This document shows positions 6,766 through 13,400 of a stretch of DNA of 14,697 nt, piece after piece. The notes under the pieces were generated by a model. The model made no database searches and was not told the DNA's origin. It saw only the letters and a program-made list of their open reading frames with translations. Position 1 is the stretch's first letter. Each line of letters opens with the position of its first letter. Source of the stretch: Clostridiales bacterium (GTDB lineage: Bacteria; Bacillota; Clostridia; Christensenellales; CAG-138); contig WRCT01000029.1 of the NCBI GenBank assembly GCA_009783775.1, positions 1-14,697 on the forward strand. The letters are read 5' to 3'. A program made the translations under genes and the position numbers.

Positions 6766-6794
6766 ACTATACCATATTATATGCGCAACGTCAA
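6766..6794 (-). promoter_or_regulatory. Promoter of the toxin-antitoxin operon
   Basis: On the minus strand TTGACG (6789-6794, 5/6) is followed after exactly 17 nt by TATAGT (6766-6771, 5/6). The antitoxin ATG is about 23 nt further on. The spacer holds one half-site copy (ATGCGCAAC) of the operator. Confidence 0.75.
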
Positions 6795-6831
6795 GGCAAT
6801 ATGCGCGCAACAGGAAGGCGTTGCGCGCATA
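6780..6831. promoter_or_regulatory. Likely RelB operator: 12-bp inverted repeat plus an extra half-site
   Basis: TATGCGCGCAAC (6800-6811) and GTTGCGCGCATA (6820-6831) are perfect inverted repeats separated by 8 bp. A third, shorter copy, TATGCGCAAC (6780-6789), lies 20 bp from the first in direct orientation and overlaps the -35 box. This is a plausible binding array for a ribbon-helix-helix antitoxin dimer or dimer pair. Confidence 0.7.
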
Positions 6832-6840
6832 AAAAGCACA

Positions 6841-6853
6841 TCACATTTTGTGA
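6841..6853. terminator. Weak stem-loop after the dehydrogenase gene
   Basis: TCACA-TTT-TGTGA gives a 5-bp stem with a 3-nt loop, followed on the minus strand by TGTGCTTTTT. It lies 28 nt past the stop of the SDR gene, at the end of the four-gene operon and just before the toxin-antitoxin promoter. The stem is short and AT-containing, so read-through is likely. Confidence 0.25.
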
Positions 6854-6880
6854 AAAATTAAGAACCTGTCAAACAATCCG

Positions 6881-7801
6881 CTAAAAGCCCAAATCCCCTT
6901 TGCGCCGCGCGCGGGCGACGGCAAGCAGAAAATCGTCGCTGTTTTTCTCCGCCAGGGGGTGGGGATGGTTACCCCATGTCCCGCCGGAGGCGTCGCTGTC
7001 GTCGCCGTAGATGATCTTGTTGTTTTGGCTGGTACCGTTTAAGATACGCCGCGCGGACCGGTGCGGGGACTGCGCGTTGGCAGGCGGCGGGGTACCGCTC
7101 TGCTCGAAGATCGCGGTGGCCACCGTGCCGGGCGTCGCGGAGGACAGCTTGATGTTGTCGTCCCAATATTCCGTGCGCAGCGCCATCGTCAGGCCGTGGA
7201 GCGCGGCTTTGCTGGCGGCATAGCGCGTCTGCTCGGCCATCGGCATAAAGGCGACGGCCGAGATGGTGTTGACAATCTGCCCGCCGCCCTGCGCTTTCAT
7301 GATCGGCAGCGCGGCCCGCATTCCGTAGAGCGCGCTGTAAAAGTTCAGATCAAAGGCGGTTTTCCAGTCCGCGTTTGTCATATTCTCAAACCAGCCCACA
7401 AAACCCGCGCCCGCGTTGTTGAACAGCAGATCGATCCGCCCTCCGAAGAAGGCCGCCGCCTCTGCGATCAATGCCTGCACGTTTTCCTCTTGCATCACAT
7501 TGCAGCGTATGCCCTTGACCCGTGCCCCCAGCCTTGCCTCATGCTCGGCCAAAGCGGCCTCATTGATATCCGCCATCACCACTTTGGCCGCGCCGCTCTC
7601 CAACAATTCCTCGACCAGCGCGAGCCCGATGCCCGACGCCGCGCCGGTCACGATCGCGGTCTTGCCCGCAAAATACGCGGGGTCGTATTCGGCTTTGTTT
7701 CCCTTGGGCGGCGCGTGTTGGTTCAGCGCAAGTATCATCAAGTCAAGCTCGGCCTCCGAGGCCGCGGCGAGAAGTTCGTTGAACCGTTCCATCATATCCA
7801 T
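6881..7801 (-). CDS. Short-chain dehydrogenase/reductase
   Basis: A 306-residue SDR. The nucleotide-binding motif TGAASGIG is at residues 52-59, and NNAG is at 128-131. The catalytic set appears complete: Asn153, Ser181 (NTISAVAF), Tyr194 and Lys198 (YAASK). The acidic AD after strand 2 (VVMADIN, Asp78) suggests preference for NAD(H), by family rules. An unusual N-terminal extension of about 45 residues (ERFNELLAAASEAELDLMIL) precedes the Rossmann fold. The ATG at 7801 follows AAGGAGG, so the extension is probably real. It starts 10 nt after the decarboxylase-like gene and is last in the operon. The substrate, an alcohol or ketone, is unknown. Confidence 0.92.
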   Translation of the reverse strand: MDMMERFNELLAAASEAELDLMILALNQHAPPKGNKAEYDPAYFAGKTAIVTGAASGIGLALVEELLESGAAKVVMADINEAALAEHEARLGARVKGIRCNVMQEENVQALIAEAAAFFGGRIDLLFNNAGAGFVGWFENMTNADWKTAFDLNFYSALYGMRAALPIMKAQGGGQIVNTISAVAFMPMAEQTRYAASKAALHGLTMALRTEYWDDNIKLSSATPGTVATAIFEQSGTPPPANAQSPHRSARRILNGTSQNNKIIYGDDSDASGGTWGNHPHPLAEKNSDDFLLAVARARRKGDLGF

Positions 7802-7811
7802 TGTTGCCTCC

Positions 7812-8588
7812 TTACTCCAGCACGCGCGCCATCGAGTCCATCAAAAACACCTTATCCTTCGTCAACATCACGGCCGCGGGGCCGAACGTGGGCAGACCCG
7901 CCAGCGCCTGAATGATATGCGCCTGGGTCGGGTGCTGTTCCCAGGTCAGTGCAAACCATTCGACGACGCCGCTGCCCCGCCAGGTCTTTTGCGTTTCCAG
8001 ACGCTGGGGGAAGAGCACCAGCTGGCTCAAATCCGCGCCCGGCCCGCCGATCTTCGGGATATAGCGCCAGTGGATCGCGTTGACAGGGGTGATGGTTTCT
8101 TGCTCATCTGCGGGCCCCTCCACGGTCATGGAGAGCCGCAGGAAGGTATTGCAGTCAAAGCTGACGGCAGTGAACCGCTTGTCGCCGAAGATATGCAGAT
8201 CCTCGATGTCGGCAAAAAGTTTGGAAACGCCCGTTTTCTCCCGTCCGGTGAGGATCGGCGTGGTCTTGTTCTCCCACACCACAAAGCTGTAGATCCCCTC
8301 GAGATCTTCGGCCGCGCTCCGAAAACGCACCGGCGCGAACACGTCGATCAGATTATACGCGCCGCCGGCCATCCAGTCGATCTCACGGCTCTGCGTGAAA
8401 TTGATCGTGAACTCGGGGCGCAGCAGTTCCAGTCCCTCCGGAATATAGGCGGAGAGGGCGGCCTCGTCGGTAGCAAAGGTAAAGCCCATGTTGACGACAT
8501 CATGGTAGCAGGTCTCTGCCGGCGCATAGTCATAACCGCCGAAATGCACCGGCATTTGGTAACACTTGCCCGGTTCGGTTCTAAACAT
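7812..8588 (-). CDS. Acetoacetate decarboxylase-family protein
   Basis: A 258-residue protein with the length and pattern of the ADC superfamily. The active-site segment is ILTGREKTGVSKLFADIE (residues 112-129). True acetoacetate decarboxylases carry P-K-K here, where the first Lys forms the Schiff base and the second lowers its pKa; this protein reads S-K-L, keeping Lys123 and replacing the second Lys with Leu124. It may therefore still form a Schiff base but with a different reaction, as in ADC-like aldolases and dehydratases, or have lost activity. Its ATG overlaps the end of the membrane-protein gene by 8 nt and follows a GGGGGG-type ribosome site. Together with the SDR it could convert a keto-acid or keto compound; that is inference. 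Confidence 0.8.
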   Translation of the reverse strand: MFRTEPGKCYQMPVHFGGYDYAPAETCYHDVVNMGFTFATDEAALSAYIPEGLELLRPEFTINFTQSREIDWMAGGAYNLIDVFAPVRFRSAAEDLEGIYSFVVWENKTTPILTGREKTGVSKLFADIEDLHIFGDKRFTAVSFDCNTFLRLSMTVEGPADEQETITPVNAIHWRYIPKIGGPGADLSQLVLFPQRLETQKTWRGSGVVEWFALTWEQHPTQAHIIQALAGLPTFGPAAVMLTKDKVFLMDSMARVLE

Positions 8589-9609
8589 TTTCTTTCCCCC
8601 CTTTTTTTAATATATGTTCGATATAGTCCGGCTGCAGGCAGCGCCGTGTCAGCACATAAGAAATGGGTTTGCCGACCAACGTCGCATAGATGGTGATGAA
8701 GACGCTGAACTGATAGAAGTTCATAACAGTCATGCCAAAGAGCCGCATAACGGTCGGCAGGGCCACAGCCGAGAACAGCATGGTGCAAACGCAGATGAGA
8801 GCTGAGAGCCAAACCTTTCTTTTTGGCAACCAAGAGAACCACTTGCTTGTAGCCCCGCCCGCCGCCGCGCCGTATTGCAGGATAATCCCCTTCATGGCCC
8901 GGGTGACCCCATTTGTTGTCAACACGCCGACAATGAGCCCAAACACCAGACCGGTAATCGATATCCCCTCCACCGTAGTGGGGAAGATGAGCACCTCACC
9001 GTACTCCACGAGAACAACCCCGCCCAGCAGGGAGCCGATGATGATATTCATCGCAATGTTCATGGTCACGCCGCCCCACATCTCCTTGAACACAGAGATC
9101 TTGGGCAGAGGATTTTTTACCTGCGTCTCCGTCGTGCCTTCGCCCGCCCAGTCCGGCTGCACATAGCGGAAGATACAGAACGCGACGATCTGGACGCTGA
9201 GCACCGTGGCGTACAGCAGTTTATAGGTCAGCCAGGGCACAAAGGCCATTTCCTCCATACCGAAGAACCACAGGATCAATCCGTTGATTCCAACGGTCAG
9301 CGCGCCGAATACGAGGGCGAAAACCGCGCCCAGCGCAAAAGGGTTCCTGGGCAGTTTTTGCATAAGACGGCTGACCGGCACCTGCGCCGGCAGCTGCCCG
9401 CCCGCGCGCAGCTTTTTCAAACGCGGGTATACGATCAGCAGATTGATGATCGTGGTCGTCACCGCGCAGATGGCCGAATCCACCAGGGCCGTCCCGAAGG
9501 TCGCGCCCGACCGGAAGAACAGAAAGACCACGCCCAGGTTGATGGCCAGCGTGAGCCCTATGGCCTTGGCGTTGTCGATATAGGGCAGCCTTACTTTCTG
9601 CGCTTTCAT
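8581..9609 (-). CDS. Internally duplicated polytopic membrane protein of unknown family
   Basis: A 342-residue protein with about eight hydrophobic segments. The start at 9609 is set by the ATGA overlap with the upstream kinase gene and GAAGAAGGG before it; an in-frame ATG at 9741 would lie inside the kinase gene. The two halves are related: residues 86-154 and 261-329 align without gaps (offset 175), both beginning L-P-[RK], sharing FGM-x-x-M-x-F and YAT, and both ending R-x-x-QPD-[WY]; by eye about 17 of 69 positions are identical. The chain ends in a short basic tail. I do not recognise the family. A two-fold duplicated membrane protein suggests a transporter or channel-like fold, but no catalytic motif is visible. 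Confidence 0.8.
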   Translation of the reverse strand: MKAQKVRLPYIDNAKAIGLTLAINLGVVFLFFRSGATFGTALVDSAICAVTTTIINLLIVYPRLKKLRAGGQLPAQVPVSRLMQKLPRNPFALGAVFALVFGALTVGINGLILWFFGMEEMAFVPWLTYKLLYATVLSVQIVAFCIFRYVQPDWAGEGTTETQVKNPLPKISVFKEMWGGVTMNIAMNIIIGSLLGGVVLVEYGEVLIFPTTVEGISITGLVFGLIVGVLTTNGVTRAMKGIILQYGAAAGGATSKWFSWLPKRKVWLSALICVCTMLFSAVALPTVMRLFGMTVMNFYQFSVFITIYATLVGKPISYVLTRRCLQPDYIEHILKKGGKENV

Positions 9610-10367
9610 AGCCCTTCTTCCCCCATGATATATTTCTCCAAAAGGGGCCTGTGCGTTTCGGGGACCTCCCCCGTCAGCGCGCCGGCGTAAACCCGCAGCC
9701 ACCGCGCGACGCGTTCTTTGGGTATGCCCGACTGCTCGCAATAGATGTCCAAATACAGATCGGCAGTCCCCTTATGGGCAAAACTATAGGACACATAGGA
9801 GCAGGCCGCGTCCGCCGCAGGGTCGCCGGCGCTGATCTGCAGCAGGTCGATAATCATGTGTTTCTCGCCGTCGAAAAAGACATTTCCGCCATGGAAGTCG
9901 CAATGGCACATCGTCTGCCCGTCCGGCAAGTCCCGAATCTCCGCTAGGAGCTGTTCCCTTAAATCGGGCGCGAGAACCTTATTGTCCTCCAGTGATTTTT
10001 GCAGGCGTTGCCTAAAGTCCAGCGCCCAAGGCGCGCTGTGCTTTTGCAGGTCCAGCTGGAGGCCGACCAGGGTTTTCATTGTCTCCAGCCGTCTTTCGGG
10101 ATCGTTAAGCCCCTCGTTCATCAGGCTGCCCCGCACCCGATCCATGCGCAGGCCGTACTGCCCGTCCGCCAGCAGCACCTCGTAAACCTTCGGCCCCGGG
10201 AAGTCCATCTCCTCCAAACGGGCCATGATCAGGGCCTCCTCAAACACATGGGTTTTGTCGTACCCTTCCCGATACAGTTTCACCGCGTAATCCCCCCTGG
10301 CATAGACGGTGGCCTGCAGCCCCTTGCCCACAACGGGGCCGAACAGTTCCTCAAAATTGCCGCTCAT
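9606..10367 (-). CDS. APH-like small-molecule kinase (TIGR02172-like)
   Basis: A 253-residue protein of the aminoglycoside phosphotransferase / choline kinase superfamily. The N-lobe has a short glycine-rich loop (VVGKGLQATVY) and the ATP-binding Lys30 (YAVKLY). The catalytic loop is HCDFHGGN (residues 155-162, Asp157), and the metal-binding region is MIIDLLQISAGDPAAD (Asp174). The first part (EEALIMARLEEMDFPGPKVYEV) closely recalls the TIGR02172 family of uncharacterised bacterial kinases. The start at 10367 is chosen for its GGAGGGG site; an in-frame ATG 13 codons earlier lacks one. It is the first gene of the four-gene operon, divergent from the NRPS, and its stop overlaps the next start (ATGA). 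The substrate is unknown; self-protection by phosphorylation of a product is one possibility. Confidence 0.88.
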   Translation of the reverse strand: MSGNFEELFGPVVGKGLQATVYARGDYAVKLYREGYDKTHVFEEALIMARLEEMDFPGPKVYEVLLADGQYGLRMDRVRGSLMNEGLNDPERRLETMKTLVGLQLDLQKHSAPWALDFRQRLQKSLEDNKVLAPDLREQLLAEIRDLPDGQTMCHCDFHGGNVFFDGEKHMIIDLLQISAGDPAADAACSYVSYSFAHKGTADLYLDIYCEQSGIPKERVARWLRVYAGALTGEVPETHRPLLEKYIMGEEGL

Positions 10368-10399
10368 ATTTTTCCCCTCCTTTTTATGATGTTGGTATC

Positions 10400-10428
10400 T
10401 TTTCAATCAGAGATTCGCGTGGTATACT
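10400..10428 (+). promoter_or_regulatory. Candidate promoter of the NRPS gene
   Basis: TTTTCA (10400-10405, 4/6) and TATACT (10423-10428, 5/6) are spaced by 17 nt, and TGG directly before TATACT makes an extended -10. The NRPS start is 31 nt downstream, after a weak AGGGGG ribosome site (10447-10452). An AT-rich run, TTTATATATTTTATC, lies between. Confidence 0.5.
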
Positions 10429-10459
10429 CTTTATATATTTTATCACAGGGGGCGGCGGT

Positions 10460-13400
10460 ATGTATACATCTTTTTTGGAACTTTTTGGGCGTGTGGCCGC
10501 CGACAACCCAAACAAGATTGCCCTTTGCTATGGGCAAGAGCGGTTGCGCTACGCGGCGCTGGACGAAAAGAGTAACCGGCTTGCGCGCGCGCTTTGCGGG
10601 GCGGGCGTCGGGCGGGGGGATATTGTCCCCATTTTTCTGCCGCGCGGGGTCGACGCAATCGCCGCCATGCTGGGTGTGCTGAAAGCGGGCGCGGCCTTCT
10701 GCAATATCAATACGGACTACCCCCAAGAGAGAATTGATTTTATCCGCCGCGACACCGGCGCGAAACTTGTGCTGGACGCGGCCTTTTTGGAGCAACTGCC
10801 CACCATGCCGCAAGCTGAGCCGACGGGCAATCCCGCCCTCGCGGACCCCGCCGTTGTGGTCTACACCTCCGGCTCCACCGGCAATCCCAAGGGCGTACTC
10901 CTGCCGCAAAGCGCCCTGGCGCTGGCTTTGGGCACGGACGAATACGGGCAAAGCCCCGACGACAACTTTCTGTTGATCGCCTCCCTGTCCTTTATCGGCG
11001 GCGTGATTTACGCGCTTTCGCCGCTGGCGGCGGGCCAGACGCTGCACCTTGCGCCCGAGGACGTCTGCAAGGACGCGCGCGCGATCCTGGACTATATCCG
11101 CGACCACGCGATCACCGTGGCCTTCTTCCCGCCGCAGCTCGCCCGCGTGATTCTTGCGCAGGGCGACGGCCTGCTGCGCGTGCTGCTGACGGGCAGCGAA
11201 AAGGTCAGCGGTCTGTACAGCGAAAAGACGCGCATTGTCAACCTCTACGGCGCCAGCGAAACCTGCGGGCCGGCCACATTCTTTGAACTGGACAAACCCT
11301 ACGAACAGGGCGCGCCCATCGGTCGGGCTTACCAAGGCAGCAGTATTATTCTATTAGACGAAAACGACAAACCTGTGCCGACCGGAGAGGAGGGGGAGAT
11401 CTGTATTTGCGGGCAGACTGCCACTGGCTATCTGAACCTGCCCGAATTGACGGCCGAACGATTCATTCCCAATCCCTCAGGCGATGGGGTATTATACAAA
11501 ACCGGCGATCTGGGCCGGCTGCGCGAGGACGGCGTGCTGGAATATGTGCAGCGCAAGGATTGGATGGTCAAGGTACGCGGCTTTCGCGTGGAGCCGGGCG
11601 AGATCGAGGCCGCGATCGCAAAATATGCGAGGGTCAGCCAGGCAGTGGTGACAAGCTTTGAAAACGCCGCAGGCGAGACCGCGCTCTATGGTGTCTATAC
11701 GGCAGGCTTGCCGGTGGATCCCCGACAGGTCGAGCAGGCGATCCGCGCCTTTTTGCCGGATTATATGATACCGGCCTTTCTCGAACAGGTCGAAAGCCTG
11801 CCGACAAACGCCAACGGAAAGATAGATCGCAAAGCGATCCGCCCGCCCGAGGCCGCGCGCTTTATGGCCGAATACGAACCGCCGCAAACCGAGACGGAGC
11901 GCGCCTTATGCGAGGCCTTCGGCAAGGTGTTGGGTCTGGAGCGCGTGGGCGCGCTGGATTCTTTCTCCCTGCTCGGCGGGGATTCGATGGCGGCGATAAG
12001 GCTGCAATCCGAACTGCCGGAGCTGGGCCTTTCCGCAGTCGACATTTTGCAAAACAATACCCCGCGCGCATTGGCCGCCGCTGCCCGCACCGGCGAGATC
12101 CTCGAAAAAGCGTCCCCGCGCGAAAGCTGGCCGCTCACCTTCGCGGAGCGTCAGATGGCGGCCGAGCAGGGCATGGACCCGACCTCCTGCGCCTACAATG
12201 TCAATCTGGCGCTGGCGATCGCCGGCCCCTTGGACGTCCCCCGTTTGGAGTGCGCGCTGGCCGCGCTGGTGCGTCGCCACGCGGCGTTTCGCTCCTATTA
12301 CCCCATGGTGGACGGCGAGTTTGTGCACAAGGTGGCAGACGAGGGTCCGGCCGCCCTGCAAAGGGAAAGCTGCGCGCCCGATGAGGTGGAAAAGAAAATC
12401 CAGGAGGCAAATCTACCTTATGATCTGAGCCAAGCGCCCCTGTTCCGTTTCACGCTGTATCAGACCGGCGCGGAGAATTTCGCGCTCAACCTCGCCATGC
12501 ACCATATCATAATCGACGGCATGAGCGGCTCTGTTGTGCTCGATGAACTCTGGCGGTTATACAACGGCGAAGAACTGCCGCCTATCGAACTGGACTACAC
12601 CGATTACGCGCTTTGGCAATTCCAAAACACAGACACGGAAAAGGGAAAAGCCTTCTTCGCGCAAATGTTCTCGGACGGCGTGCCGGAGAATGAAATGCCC
12701 ACCCTGCCCAAACGCCCGAACAATCTGCCCTTTGCGGACGTGGATTGCGAGGGTCTGATAGACGCCGGTCCGGTGGACGCAACGGCGCGGCGCTTGGGTA
12801 TTACGCCCTACGCGCTGCTGCTGGCGACAGCGGGGTTGACCCTGGCCAAGTATTGCGGTAGCGAGGACGTGGTTTTGGGCACGGCGATGAACGGCCGCGC
12901 GCTCGCGCAAACGGCCCCGATGGTCGGTATGTTTGTCAACACCCTGCCCGTGCGGATCAAGGCGCCTGGCGGCCAAAAGGCGGACGAATACGCGCGCGCG
13001 GTCGCGGACGCGCTGACGCGGGTGCAGGCACACCAGACCTATCCCTTCGAACAAATCGTACCCCAGCTCGCGCCGGACAGAAACAGCGCGCGCGGGCCGG
13101 TGTTCGATATGGCCGTCAACTATCTCACGGACCCGCCCTTGCCCGCCGTGCCCGCGCTCGCCCTCTCCCTGCTGCCGATCAAGCGCCAGGCGCTGGCTAT
13201 GGATATTATGCTGGAACTGCTGCGCGAAGGCGACAAGCTGCGTGTCGTGTTCTCGTACTCGCGCGAGTTGTATTACGACGAGGTTATCGCGGGTATGCTG
13301 GAACAGTTTACGGAGATCCTCTCCCGCTATACGGGCGGCGATCTGACCGCGCCGCTTTGCGATATATGCGAACTGCCCCAGGCGCAGCGGCGGCAGATCC

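Noticed and set aside
7061..8696. Long open frames on the plus strand opposite the SDR and ADC-like genes (up to about 426 codons).
   Set aside because: They lie antisense to genes with clear family motifs, have no ribosome sites and their predicted proteins show no recognisable domain. High GC lowers the stop frequency in these frames.
9610..9741. Upstream ATG adding 44 residues to the duplicated membrane protein.
   Set aside because: It lies within the kinase gene in another frame; the added part is Arg-rich and shadow-like, while the ATGA overlap gives a normal coupled start.
10422..10469. Two GTATAC palindromes 40 bp apart, one in the NRPS -10 region and one at the start codon (ATGTATACAT).
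   Set aside because: Six-base palindromes in AT-rich promoter DNA are expected by chance, and the second is explained by the coding sequence Met-Tyr-Thr.
10403..11335. A 310-codon open frame on the minus strand opposite the first NRPS domain.
   Set aside because: It is antisense to a fully intact adenylation domain, rich in Arg, Gln and Ala as expected for a shadow frame, and has no ribosome site.
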